From: Flagellimonas hymeniacidonis
GTDB taxonomy: Bacteria > Bacteroidota > Bacteroidia > Flavobacteriales > Flavobacteriaceae
Assembly (NCBI RefSeq): GCF_008040165.1
Contig: NZ_VRUR01000002.1
Coordinates: 1 to 64,000 of the forward strand
Direction: 5' to 3'
DNA: 64,000 nt
The translations under genes were made by a program, and so were the position numbers. The notes under the pieces were generated by a model, which did no database searches, was not told the DNA's origin, and saw nothing but the letters and a program-made list of their open reading frames with translations. Positions 56,068-64,000 of this stretch are shown here, piece after piece; positions within the stretch are counted from its first letter, which is position 1; every line of letters begins with the position of its first letter.

Positions 56068-57126
56068 CTAATATTTGTAAACCATGGCATTGATATTCAT
56101 ACCAGCGCCAACGCTTGCAAATATAATAACATCTCCCTTTTGTAGTTGGTGATTTTCAAGTTCTCCGTTCCTAACCAAATCATATAGGGTGGGTATGGTA
56201 GCCACAGAACTGTTACCCAATTTATGAATGCTCATGGGCATAATGTCCTCTGGGATGGCTTTCCCGTATAATCGGTAAAATCGTTTAACAATCGCTTCAT
56301 CCATTTTTTCATTGGCTTGGTGAATAAAGATTTTTTTCACTTCATCAATGGGAACACCACTTTCATTTAAACAGTCCGCCATGGCCTGAGGCACATGGGT
56401 ACAAGCAAATTCATAGATTTTACGGCCGTGCATCTTTATATAGCGGGTGTTCGGACAGCCTTCGTTATTATAGGTTTTATCAAAATATAAGTAAAATGCT
56501 TCCCCATTGGCATGGGTGACCGAGTCGTGGGATAAAATTTCACCTGAATCAGGATTGGCTTGTAAAATGCATGCACCAGCTCCATCGGAATAGATCATGC
56601 TATCACGATCGTGTTGATCTATGACTCTGGAAAGTGTTTCTCCACCAATGATTAAGCATTTTTTAGCCATTCCACTTTTGATGAACGCATACCCTTGAAT
56701 GACTCCCTCTATCCAGCCTGGACACCCAAAAATCATGTCATAAGCGACACATCTTGGATTTTTGATTTTCAGCAAATGCTTAACCCTCGTAGCCAAACTT
56801 GGCAAGGTGTCTCCTTGAATTTCACCATGATTGAGGTCGCCGAAATTATGAGCGAAGATGATATAATCCAATTCTTCCTTGTCTATTCCAGCATCTTCAA
56901 TGGCTTTTTCAGCAGCAAGGTACCCTAAATCCGAATTTTTAAGCTCTGGCTTTGCGTACCGTCGTTCTGCAATTCCGGTTATGGATTTGAATTTTTCAAT
57001 GATAACTGTATTGTCATGACCAAAGGCAGTACCATCCGTTCCCAAAAAATCATGCTCTAAAAAAGCTTCATTTTTTGTAACAATAGATGGAATATAGCTT
57101 CCTGTGCCCGAGATGCCAATTTTCAT
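56068..57126 (-). CDS. 3-oxoacyl-ACP synthase III family protein (KAS III)
   Basis: 352 residues with a complete thiolase-fold triad: nucleophile C135 (FGCPGW), H269 (FIHQAN) and N305 (LGNSSVAT). It should carry out decarboxylative condensation of an acyl-CoA or acyl-ACP primer with a malonyl unit. Sequence around the active site (YDMIFGCPGWIEGVIQG) differs from housekeeping FabH, suggesting a specialised branch used in secondary lipids or beta-lactone/alkene-type chemistry; the product is unknown. First gene of a tight three-gene operon with a methyltransferase and a glycosyltransferase. Confidence 0.88.
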   Translation of the reverse strand: MKIGISGTGSYIPSIVTKNEAFLEHDFLGTDGTAFGHDNTVIIEKFKSITGIAERRYAKPELKNSDLGYLAAEKAIEDAGIDKEELDYIIFAHNFGDLNHGEIQGDTLPSLATRVKHLLKIKNPRCVAYDMIFGCPGWIEGVIQGYAFIKSGMAKKCLIIGGETLSRVIDQHDRDSMIYSDGAGACILQANPDSGEILSHDSVTHANGEAFYLYFDKTYNNEGCPNTRYIKMHGRKIYEFACTHVPQAMADCLNESGVPIDEVKKIFIHQANEKMDEAIVKRFYRLYGKAIPEDIMPMSIHKLGNSSVATIPTLYDLVRNGELENHQLQKGDVIIFASVGAGMNINAMVYKY

Positions 57127-57231
57127 GTGGAGGTTTTAAGGGTACAATTTAAGGTATAAAAAGGCTAGCTGTTATGCATGCATAATATACCCTACGATGT
57201 CCAAGCTAACTTTTATTTCAGATTGCATATA

Positions 57232-57268
57232 AAAGCGCCTTGGTCTGTAGTGCAAATCAAGGCGCTTT
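57232..57268. terminator. Terminator downstream of gcvP
   Basis: The stem AAAGCGCCTTG/CAAGGCGCTTT (57232-57242 with 57258-57268) has a 15-base loop. On the minus strand it follows the gcvP stop by about 20 bases and is followed by TATATG rather than a clean T run. Confidence 0.65.
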
Positions 57269-57290
57269 AGTAGTATGAATAGGGGCTTAG

Positions 57291-60143
57291 CTATACTTCT
57301 GCGTAGGCTTCAATTGGGGCACAGGTACAGATTAAATTACGATCCCCAAAGGCTTCATCCGTTCTCCGTATGGTAGGCCAGAATTTGTTCTCCAGAACAT
57401 AAGGTAACGGAAATGCAGCTTTTTGTCTGCTATAGGGGTAATTCCATGAATCGCTTGTAATCATTTCCAAAGTATGAGGTGCATTTTTGAGCACATTATT
57501 TGGCTCATCCTGGCTAGCTTCATCAATTTCTTCACGGATAGAAAGCATGGCGTTACAAAACCTATCTAATTCTGCAAGACTTTCACTTTCTGTCGGTTCT
57601 ATCATAATGGTTCCAGCCACGGGAAAAGATACCGTTGGAGCGTGAAATCCATAATCCATTAGTCGTTTGGCTATATCTGTTACCTCAACGCCATGGGCCT
57701 TAAAGGGTCTGCAATCAATAATCATCTCATGTGCTGCTCTTCCTTTTTCACCAGCATAGAGCACATCAAATTTTCCTTTGAGTTTGTCTTTGATGTAGTT
57801 GGCATTTAAAATGGCAATTTTAGTGGCATCTGTTAACCCTTCTGCCCCAAGCATTTTAATATATCCGTAGGAAATTAAACAAGCCAAAGCGCTTCCCCAA
57901 GGAGCTGCTGAGATGGCCGTAATGGCTTTTTCTCCACCAGTTTCTACCACTGGATTGGTGGGGAGAAATGGTTTTAATTGCTCAGCTACACAAATAGGTC
58001 CTACTCCGGGGCCACCACCACCATGAGGAATAGCAAAAGTCTTATGAAGGTTTAAGTGACAAACATCAGCTCCAATAGTTGCGGGATTAGTCAGTCCTAC
58101 TTGGGCGTTCATATTGGCACCGTCCATATACACCTGTCCACCGTGTTCGTGAATCAATTTGGTGACATGAACTATAGAGGATTCAAAAACCCCGTGTGTT
58201 GAAGGGTACGTTACCATCAGCGCGGCAAGATTTTCAGAATGGAGCTGCACTTTTTCTTCTAAATCTGCGACGTCAATGTTTCCTTTTTCATCCGTTTTGG
58301 TCACCACTACTTTCATGCCGGCCATTACAGCCGAAGCTGGATTGGTACCATGTGCAGATGCTGGAATGATACAGATATTTCGATGATCTTCGCCTCTAGA
58401 TTCGTGATAAGCTCTAATGGTCATTAAGCCTGCATATTCACCTTGCGCTCCAGAATTTGGCTGTAAGGAAGTAGCTGCAAAACCGGTAATGGTGGTCAAT
58501 TGTGATTCAAGTTCTTTAAGAACTTCTTGATATCCTTCAGCTTGATTTAAGGGCACGAAAGGGTGAATATTGCCCCAATTTGCCCAGCTTAAGGGAAGCA
58601 TCTCCGAAGCCGCATTAAGCTTCATGGTGCAACTTCCCAAAGAAATCATGGAGTGGTTCAATGCCAAATCCTTACGTTCTAATTTTTTGATATAACGCAT
58701 CAATTCTGTCTCGGAATGATAAGAATTGAAAACTTCATGTTCCAAAAAAGGCGTTTGGCGTTGAAGTGTAACCGGAATCGCTTCTTTAAGTTGAGTGGTC
58801 TGCGATATATCCTTTGAAATACCCTGAGATTCTGTAAAACAGGAAATCAGAAGTTTTAAATCATTATTCGAGAAAGCTTCATTCAAGGAAATAGATACTG
58901 TTTCCGCATCGATATAATTTAAATTTATTCCTTTGTTCTCCGAAACTTGTTTTAGTTGTTCAGCATTGGAAATATTAACTTCTATAGTATCAAAAAAAGC
59001 AGAGTTAGTTTGTTTAAAACCAAATGTTTCAAGGGTTTGGGCTAGTGCCTTAGTCTGAGTGTGAACTTTATTTGCAATATATTTTAAGCCATTTGGACCA
59101 TGATACACAGCATACATGCCTGCCATGACTGCCAATAAAACCTGAGATGTACAAATATTGGAAGTGGCTTTATCTCTTTTTATATGTTGTTCCCTAGTTT
59201 GAAGGGCCATACGGAGGGCAGGATTACCATCAGTATCTTTTGTTACCCCAATAATTCTTCCGGGAATACTTCTTTTATAGTCTTCTTTTGTGGCAAAAAA
59301 GGCTGCGTGAGGGCCGCCATATCCTAATGGAATTCCAAAGCGTTGTGTGGTACCCACGACTACATCAACGCCCCATTCCCCAGGTGGGGTTAGCAATACC
59401 AAACTTAAAATGTCTGCAGCTACCGCTACTTTTATATCATTGGCCTTCGCTTTTTGAACAAACTCAGCATAATCATGAACTTGGCCATGCTTCCCTGGAT
59501 ATTGTAACAGCGCTCCATAAAACTCGCTCGAAAAATCAAAATCTTCGTGATTTCCCACCACCAGTTCTATATTCAAGGGTGTTGAACGTGTCTGTAATAA
59601 ACTGAGGGTTTGTGGAAGCACTTCTTCGGAAACAAAAAACTTAAGGGCTCCGTCTTTTTTCTGTTGTCTGGATCTAATATCGAACAGCATGGTCATTGCC
59701 TCAGCTGCTGCGGTACTCTCATCCAATAAGGAGGCATTTGCCAATTCCATTCCCGTTAAATCGCAAACCATGGTTTGAAAATTTAACAACGCTTCTAGTC
59801 GCCCTTGAGCAATTTCAGCTTGGTAAGGAGTATAAGCCGTGTACCAGCCCGGATTTTCAAGGATATTTCTTTTGATTACAGAAGGTGTAAGGCTTTCGTG
59901 GTACCCTAAACCTATATAGGTTTTGTACACCTTGTTTTTTTCTGATAACCCTTGAATGTGGTTCAAAAACTGATGCTCGCTAATACCTGGAGGCAGTTGT
60001 AACGGAGCTTTTAGTCTGATGTCATCTGGGATGGTTTCAAAAATCAATTGCTCCATGTTTTCCACTCCAACGATTTCGTACATGCGTTGGAAGTCTTTTG
60101 CTGTAATGCCAATATGCCGAGAGGCAAACACTTCTGTATTCAT
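57291..60143 (-). CDS. gcvP: Glycine dehydrogenase (decarboxylating), P protein of the glycine cleavage system
   Basis: 950 residues from the ATG at 60143; the ATG at 60197 would add 18 unrelated residues. The fused P1+P2 form decarboxylates glycine with pyridoxal phosphate and passes the aminomethyl group to GcvH. The PLP lysine is K701 in HLNLHKTFAIPHGGGGPG. Other blocks include FASRHIG at the N-terminus, YTAYTPYQAEIAQGRLEALLNFQTM-type sequence in the P1 half (about 125-150) and SLGSCTMKLNAASEM at the start of P2. gcvT and gcvH are not in the window. A TAATTTTG -7 box lies 20 bases upstream. Confidence 0.95.
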   Translation of the reverse strand: MNTEVFASRHIGITAKDFQRMYEIVGVENMEQLIFETIPDDIRLKAPLQLPPGISEHQFLNHIQGLSEKNKVYKTYIGLGYHESLTPSVIKRNILENPGWYTAYTPYQAEIAQGRLEALLNFQTMVCDLTGMELANASLLDESTAAAEAMTMLFDIRSRQQKKDGALKFFVSEEVLPQTLSLLQTRSTPLNIELVVGNHEDFDFSSEFYGALLQYPGKHGQVHDYAEFVQKAKANDIKVAVAADILSLVLLTPPGEWGVDVVVGTTQRFGIPLGYGGPHAAFFATKEDYKRSIPGRIIGVTKDTDGNPALRMALQTREQHIKRDKATSNICTSQVLLAVMAGMYAVYHGPNGLKYIANKVHTQTKALAQTLETFGFKQTNSAFFDTIEVNISNAEQLKQVSENKGINLNYIDAETVSISLNEAFSNNDLKLLISCFTESQGISKDISQTTQLKEAIPVTLQRQTPFLEHEVFNSYHSETELMRYIKKLERKDLALNHSMISLGSCTMKLNAASEMLPLSWANWGNIHPFVPLNQAEGYQEVLKELESQLTTITGFAATSLQPNSGAQGEYAGLMTIRAYHESRGEDHRNICIIPASAHGTNPASAVMAGMKVVVTKTDEKGNIDVADLEEKVQLHSENLAALMVTYPSTHGVFESSIVHVTKLIHEHGGQVYMDGANMNAQVGLTNPATIGADVCHLNLHKTFAIPHGGGGPGVGPICVAEQLKPFLPTNPVVETGGEKAITAISAAPWGSALACLISYGYIKMLGAEGLTDATKIAILNANYIKDKLKGKFDVLYAGEKGRAAHEMIIDCRPFKAHGVEVTDIAKRLMDYGFHAPTVSFPVAGTIMIEPTESESLAELDRFCNAMLSIREEIDEASQDEPNNVLKNAPHTLEMITSDSWNYPYSRQKAAFPLPYVLENKFWPTIRRTDEAFGDRNLICTCAPIEAYAEV

Positions 60144-60163
60144 ATTAAATCTAATAAAGTGCA

Positions 60164-60171
60164 CAAAATTA
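60164..60171 (-). promoter_or_regulatory. Probable -7 box of gcvP (TAATTTTG)
   Basis: On the minus strand this reads TAATTTTG, an exact TAnnTTTG match, 20 bases from the chosen start and supporting it. A TTG at 60195-60197 is 23 bases upstream and lies inside an inverted repeat. Confidence 0.5.
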
Positions 60172-60190
60172 GGGATAAATTCAATGAAAA

Positions 60191-60213
60191 TTGACAATTT
60201 TGATTGTTGTCAA
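60191..60213. promoter_or_regulatory. Inverted repeat TTGACAA-N9-TTGTCAA between gcvP and the UbiA-like gene
   Basis: Perfect 7-base arms at 60191-60197 and 60207-60213, located where the gcvP -33 box would be and about 55 bases before the divergent gene. It could be an operator for one or both genes. Confidence 0.35.
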
Positions 60214-60268
60214 ATCAAAGTTGTTAACTACAAATGAACCTTTTTTGGCAATAGGAATATTTTGTTCA

Positions 60269-61093
60269 ATGAATGGTTTAAAAGTTTTATTCAATTTTTA
60301 TCTGGACGCCAGTATTCATGTGGCTTTATCAGTGATTTCCCTGGCAGCAATTACCTCTGTATTGTTAAACATTCCAGTTAATTTATTTCTAATTGGCTTC
60401 ATTTTTTTTAGCACGATTGTGTGCTATAATTTTGTGAAATATGGTGTGGAAGCCGAAAAGTATCTCATTGTATCCAATGTTTACCATAAAAACATTCAAG
60501 TTTTCAGCTTTATCAGCTTTTTGTTGGCAATATATTTCTTAGCGAATCTTGATAGAAAAACATGGCTTGTTGTAGCTGGATTGGGATTAATATCAACACT
60601 ATATGCCATTCCATTTTTACCTAAGGCCAAGAATTTAAGGAGTCTTGGAGGGTTTAAAATTTATGTTGTGGCTGTGGTATGGGTAGGATTTACTTCATTC
60701 TTGCCAGTATTGGACTTTAAAATGCCTCTTACGTATGATTTGTGGGTGCTGTTTGCTCAAAGATTTATCTTAGTGTTAATCCTCATTCTACCTTTTGAAA
60801 TTAGGGATTTACAGTGGGATGATAAGAAACTAAAGACTTTGCCGCAAGTATTGGGCATTCAAAAAACAAAGATGATAGGGTTTGTATTGATTGCCCTATT
60901 TTGCCTCCTTACGTTTTTAAGAGATGAGGTTGCCCCATTGGAAATTATCATGCGATTATTTCTTGGAAGTCTTTTGATGGCAGTCTTTCTTTTGAACAAT
61001 ACCTTCAAAACCAATTACCTAGTTTCCTTCTGGATAGAAGGAATACCGATACTATGGTTTGGAATATTCTATAGTTTGGAAACGTTTTTTTAA
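60269..61093 (+). CDS. UbiA-like polytopic membrane protein lacking the first aspartate motif
   Basis: 274 residues from the ATG at 60269; an upstream ATG (60191) would overlap the inverted repeat and add unrelated residues. About eight to nine membrane helices are seen, and the general pattern fits UbiA-type prenyltransferases: GLISTLYAIPFLP and PFEIRDLQWDDKKLKTLPQVLGIQKTK resemble the second Asp-rich region. The first Asp-rich motif, expected after the second helix, is replaced by CYNFVKYGVEAEKY and lacks the aspartates. Either the activity differs or the fold has been reused. Its stop overlaps that of the convergent zinc-finger gene. Confidence 0.65.
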   Translation: MNGLKVLFNFYLDASIHVALSVISLAAITSVLLNIPVNLFLIGFIFFSTIVCYNFVKYGVEAEKYLIVSNVYHKNIQVFSFISFLLAIYFLANLDRKTWLVVAGLGLISTLYAIPFLPKAKNLRSLGGFKIYVVAVVWVGFTSFLPVLDFKMPLTYDLWVLFAQRFILVLILILPFEIRDLQWDDKKLKTLPQVLGIQKTKMIGFVLIALFCLLTFLRDEVAPLEIIMRLFLGSLLMAVFLLNNTFKTNYLVSFWIEGIPILWFGIFYSLETFF

Positions 61094-61320
61094 AGATGCT
61101 TTTTTAAGTCTTTACGCATACTCTCTTTATCACTTTCTGAAAGCGTATTGAGATTTGCACGGTCGCAAAGAGAGGTCAACATAGTATTTTGTTTCGTGAA
61201 TTTTGCACAAGTCCTGCACATTAAGATATGCACTCGAAGCTTAAAAAGTTCCCAAGAACCAGCTTCTTTGTATTGTGATCTGTTACATATATTCGAGGCC
61301 TCCTCGCATGAAATCTTCAT
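61090..61320 (-). CDS. Small zinc-finger protein, putative anti-sigma factor
   Basis: 76 residues from the ATG at 61320. Cysteines C5 and C12 are followed by H31-x3-C35-x2-C38 (HILMCRTC), the zinc-binding anti-sigma (ZAS) motif. No membrane helix is present, so it would act in the cytoplasm. It directly follows the ECF sigma gene (2 bases after its stop), the classic position for a partner that binds and silences the sigma factor. The assignment rests on the motif and position. Confidence 0.7.
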   Translation of the reverse strand: MKISCEEASNICNRSQYKEAGSWELFKLRVHILMCRTCAKFTKQNTMLTSLCDRANLNTLSESDKESMRKDLKKHL

Positions 61321-61322
61321 AA

Positions 61323-61877
61323 TTAATACCAATTTTGATTTAGACAGCCCATAAGGGCAGTTCGCGCCCTATGGATCATCACCCATAAGTTGGACGGATT
61401 AATTCCTAATTCATTACAAATATCTTCAGTGCTCATTCCTTGAATGGTTTTCATGTTAAAAACCAATGACTGCTTCTTGGGTAATTTCGAAATACATTCT
61501 TGAATGGCCAACCCTAATTCTTCATTTTCCAGCGTATTGTCACCATCTCTGCTAAAAGGGTCCGCAACTTGCTCCTCTAACCAATCCCCATCAGAGTCTG
61601 TGTTCGCATTATAATTCATGCGGACTTCAGCTTTTCCCTTTTTAGAGTTTATTTTTCTGTAATGATCAATCACTTTTCTTTTTAAGATAGCGATAAGCCA
61701 TGTGCGTTCTGCTGCATCCCCTTTGTAATTTTTTGCGGAGTTTAGTCCTGCAAAAAAAGTTTCTTGCACTAAGTCCTTTGCAATTTCTGCATCACTCACA
61801 CGTGCTACCGCATAGTTGAACAGATAATCTGCATATTGGTCTACCCAAGTTTCGGGTTTAAGTTCGTACGCTGCCAT
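61323..61877 (-). CDS. ECF-type RNA polymerase sigma factor
   Basis: 184 residues from the ATG at 61877; a TTG 21 bases upstream is disfavoured. Region 2 lies at about 12-75 (DYLFNYAVARVSDAEIAKDLVQETFFAGL, core-binding and -10 recognition). Region 4 lies at about 135-180 (LPKKQSLVFNMKTIQGMSTEDICNELGI and NPSNLWVMIHRARTAL). An acidic linker (about 90-125) separates them. It forms an operon with the small zinc-finger gene, its likely inhibitor. The target genes are unknown. A TACATTTG box lies 18 bases upstream. Confidence 0.93.
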   Translation of the reverse strand: MAAYELKPETWVDQYADYLFNYAVARVSDAEIAKDLVQETFFAGLNSAKNYKGDAAERTWLIAILKRKVIDHYRKINSKKGKAEVRMNYNANTDSDGDWLEEQVADPFSRDGDNTLENEELGLAIQECISKLPKKQSLVFNMKTIQGMSTEDICNELGINPSNLWVMIHRARTALMGCLNQNWY

Positions 61878-61895
61878 ATTTTTTTCAAGAAGTAC

Positions 61896-61903
61896 CAAAT
61901 GTA
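61896..61903 (-). promoter_or_regulatory. -7 box of the sigma/zinc-finger operon (TACATTTG)
   Basis: An exact TAnnTTTG match on the minus strand, 18 bases from the chosen ATG at 61877. No TTTG at -33 distance. Confidence 0.45.
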
Positions 61904-62026
61904 ATAGATTTTAGTTAATGATTTCATGCTTTGTCTATTACAAACGACCTTAAAAAGTATCACGAAAAGTTCATGATCTTATACTTTAAACAAAGATTAA
62001 CAAAATGAAAATCAATATAATTGGGT

Positions 62027-64000
62027 TTATCCAGCCTTTTTGATCAAACCAGCACGCTCCAATAATGGCTCAATTCTAGGCTCAGCACCCCTAAAACGTT
62101 TGTAAAGCGTCATCGGATTTTCTGTTCCCCCTTTGGAAAGCACATGCTCTTTAAATTTAGCGGCAATTTTCTTATTGAAGATTCCATTTTCCTTAAAATA
62201 AGCGAAGGCGTCCGCATCTAAGACCTCAGCCCATTTATAACTGTAGTACCCTGAGGAATATCCACCTTGAAAAATATGTGAAAAAGCGGTGCTCATACAA
62301 GTTTCAGGAGTTTCTGGGAATAGATTTGTCCCTTCAAATGCTTTTATTTCATAAGCTTTCACGTTTTTAATTTCAGATGGATTGGTGCCATGCCAAGCCA
62401 TGTCCAAAAAACTAAAACTTAGTTGCCGAAGTGTTGCCGTACCTTCTTGAAAAGCAGCAGATTCCTTTATTTTTTGAACCAGTTCCATTGGAATTAATTC
62501 CCCCGTTTCATAATGAAAGGCAAACAATTCCAAAGCTTCTTTTTCATAACACCAATTTTCCATAATCTGGCTGGGTAATTCTACAAAATCCCAATAAACT
62601 GATGTTCCAGAAATACTCGGATAGGTTGTATTGGCCAACATTCCATGTAAACCATGTCCAAATTCATGAAAAAGTGTGGTTACCTCATTAAAAGTGAGCA
62701 AGGAAGGCTTTGTGGTCGTAGGCTTTGTAAAATTACAGACGTTGGAAATATGGGGTCGATTATTTTTTCCATTTAAAGTGTACTGGGGTTTGTATGAGGT
62801 CATCCATGCCCCACCTCTTTTTCCTGGTCTAGGATGAAAATCAGCATAAAAGAGTGAGACCAAATTTTCAGCATTGTCATACACTTCGAAGGTTTTTACC
62901 TCATCATGATATTTTTCAACATCAAAAACCTCTTTAAACGTAAGACCAAAAAGTTTTTCAGCTACTTTAAAAACGCCATCAATTACATTTTCCAGTTTAA
63001 AGTAAGGTTTCAATTTTTCGTCATCCAAGTTGAACAACTTTTGTTTCAGCTTTTCCGAATAATAAGCACTGTCCCATTTTTCCAATTGCTGAATACCGTC
63101 CAGTTCTTTCGCAAACTCTTCTAACTCTACAAACTCTCTTTCAGCAGCAGGTTTAGCTTTTTCCATAAGTTCCGTTAAAAAGGTCTGAACCTTCTCTGGA
63201 GTTTCAGCCATGCGTTCCTCCAAAACAAAATGGGCATGAGTTTCATACCCAAGCAAATTAGCACGCTCGTGTCGAAGAGAGACAATTTTCAATACGTTTT
63301 CTTGATTGTCCAGTTCGTCTGCATGAAATCCTTTGCTCCCAAAGGCAAGCGATAATTTTTTGCGGAGGGCCCTTTTCTTTGCATATTTCATAAAAGGAAT
63401 ATAGCTTGGGTAGTCTAGGGTAATCAACCAGCCTTCCTTGTTTTTTGATTTGGCCAATTGGGCAGCTGCTTCTTTCGACCCTTCAGGTAAACCATCCAAG
63501 TCTTCTTCCTGGGCCAATAACAACTCATATTTGTTGGTTTCAGCTAATACATTTTTTCCAAACTGAAGTTTTAATTTGGATAGTTCTGCATCAATTTCAC
63601 GAAGGCGTTTTTTTTCAGAATCGTCCAAATTAGCACCATTTCTACTAAAACTCTTATATCTTTTTTCCAGTAAGGTTTTTTGCTCTGGGTTAAGTGACAA
63701 GGTATTTCTTTGCTCGTAAACTGTTTTGACACGTTTAAAAAGCGCTTCATTAAGCGTGATGTCATTACTGAACTCTGATAGCAGGGGAGAGACTTCTTGC
63801 GCTATTTTTTGAATTTCTTCATTGGTTTCCGCGGAATTCAAATTGAAAAACACACTGGAAATACGATCTAATTGTTGTCCTGAAAAATCCAAAGCCTCCA
63901 ACGTATTCTCAAAAGTGGGAGCTTCAGGATTTTCTACAATGAGATCTATTTCCTTTCTAGCGTTTTCTATAGCCTCAAGAAAAGCAGGTTTAAAATGTGA
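62027..64000 (-). CDS. M3-family zinc metallopeptidase (5' end beyond window)
   Basis: 657 residues visible. The frame stays open from 63901 to the window edge at 64000, adding HFKPAFLEAIENARKEI and PEAPTFENTLEALDFSGQQ, the normal N-terminal region of the family, so the start lies outside the window. The zinc site HEFGH (codons at 62654-62668, in LFHEFGHGLHGM) is intact. The family includes oligopeptidase A and dipeptidyl carboxypeptidase; the sequence resembles the dipeptidyl carboxypeptidase branch common in Bacteroidota. It would degrade oligopeptides, probably in the cytoplasm or periplasm; the missing N-terminus prevents a call on export. Confidence 0.9.
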   Translation of the reverse strand, partial: SHFKPAFLEAIENARKEIDLIVENPEAPTFENTLEALDFSGQQLDRISSVFFNLNSAETNEEIQKIAQEVSPLLSEFSNDITLNEALFKRVKTVYEQRNTLSLNPEQKTLLEKRYKSFSRNGANLDDSEKKRLREIDAELSKLKLQFGKNVLAETNKYELLLAQEEDLDGLPEGSKEAAAQLAKSKNKEGWLITLDYPSYIPFMKYAKKRALRKKLSLAFGSKGFHADELDNQENVLKIVSLRHERANLLGYETHAHFVLEERMAETPEKVQTFLTELMEKAKPAAEREFVELEEFAKELDGIQQLEKWDSAYYSEKLKQKLFNLDDEKLKPYFKLENVIDGVFKVAEKLFGLTFKEVFDVEKYHDEVKTFEVYDNAENLVSLFYADFHPRPGKRGGAWMTSYKPQYTLNGKNNRPHISNVCNFTKPTTTKPSLLTFNEVTTLFHEFGHGLHGMLANTTYPSISGTSVYWDFVELPSQIMENWCYEKEALELFAFHYETGELIPMELVQKIKESAAFQEGTATLRQLSFSFLDMAWHGTNPSEIKNVKAYEIKAFEGTNLFPETPETCMSTAFSHIFQGGYSSGYYSYKWAEVLDADAFAYFKENGIFNKKIAAKFKEHVLSKGGTENPMTLYKRFRGAEPRIEPLLERAGLIKKAG

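Noticed and set aside
1..64000. CRISPR arrays, toxin-antitoxin, restriction-modification or other defence systems
   Set aside because: No regularly spaced repeats and no proteins of these families were recognised anywhere in the window.

Overview
The window reads as chromosome of a marine or environmental member of the Flavobacteriaceae (phylum Bacteroidota). Supporting signs are AT-rich DNA, gliding and type IX secretion genes (gldJ, porV, a type A sorting domain), two SusC/SusD outer-membrane pairs, FecI/FecR-type cell-surface signalling, NhaD, a PafA-type phosphatase, and several start regions with the Bacteroidota -7 box TAnnTTTG instead of E. coli-type promoters. Genus and species cannot be fixed from the sequence alone. 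Most of the window is ordinary housekeeping DNA with a few accessory patches.

Layout. 0-2 kb: the 3' end of a 5S rRNA (end of an rRNA operon) with its terminator, then a secreted beta-helix protein exported by type IX secretion. 2-9.5 kb: glutamate synthase gltD-gltB and an acyl-CoA dehydrogenase, all on the minus strand. 9.7-14.5 kb: nhaD, an exbB-exbD-tonB energy-transduction set running into folC, then tRNA-Val(TAC) with a clear promoter and terminator. 14.5-21.7 kb: a possible decayed small gene, a stand-alone AraC-type DNA-binding protein, and a SusC-SusD-lipoprotein transport operon without any enzyme. 21.8-24 kb: a 6-pyruvoyl-tetrahydropterin synthase homologue, tRNA-Val(GAC), a DCC-family protein and murF. 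24.1-34.8 kb (minus strand): an ECF sigma factor, FecR anti-sigma, SusC with an STN signalling domain, SusD and a roughly 1100-residue FG-GAP/UnbV lipoprotein. This is a self-contained surface-sensing and uptake module with an unknown ligand.

35-43.6 kb: gldJ diverges from porV, with no porU between them; then cdd, pdhA, pdhC (E1 alpha and a two-lipoyl E2), an M28 peptidase lipoprotein and an SDR oxidoreductase. 43.6-49.1 kb: a frameshifted methyltransferase, a SprT-like metalloprotein, mannose-1-phosphate guanylyltransferase, a DUF389 membrane protein and an MlaE/MlaF-type lipid ABC transporter pair. 49.2-54.6 kb: a PafA-like phosphatase followed by an accessory patch of unrecognised genes and a 45-base remnant of a second pafA-like 3' end. 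54.7-57.1 kb: a tightly packed ketoacyl synthase III, methyltransferase and glycosyltransferase operon. 57.3-64 kb: gcvP, a divergent UbiA-like membrane protein, an ECF sigma factor with a small zinc-finger partner, and an M3 metallopeptidase that runs off the right edge.

The most distinctive points are the missing porU at the gldJ/porV junction, the sigma/FecR/SusCD/FG-GAP module, the frameshift at a run of ten A in the methyltransferase, the pafA remnant flanking an orphan membrane gene, and the KAS III-methyltransferase-glycosyltransferase trio. No CRISPR array, phage, insertion sequence or recognised defence system was seen.
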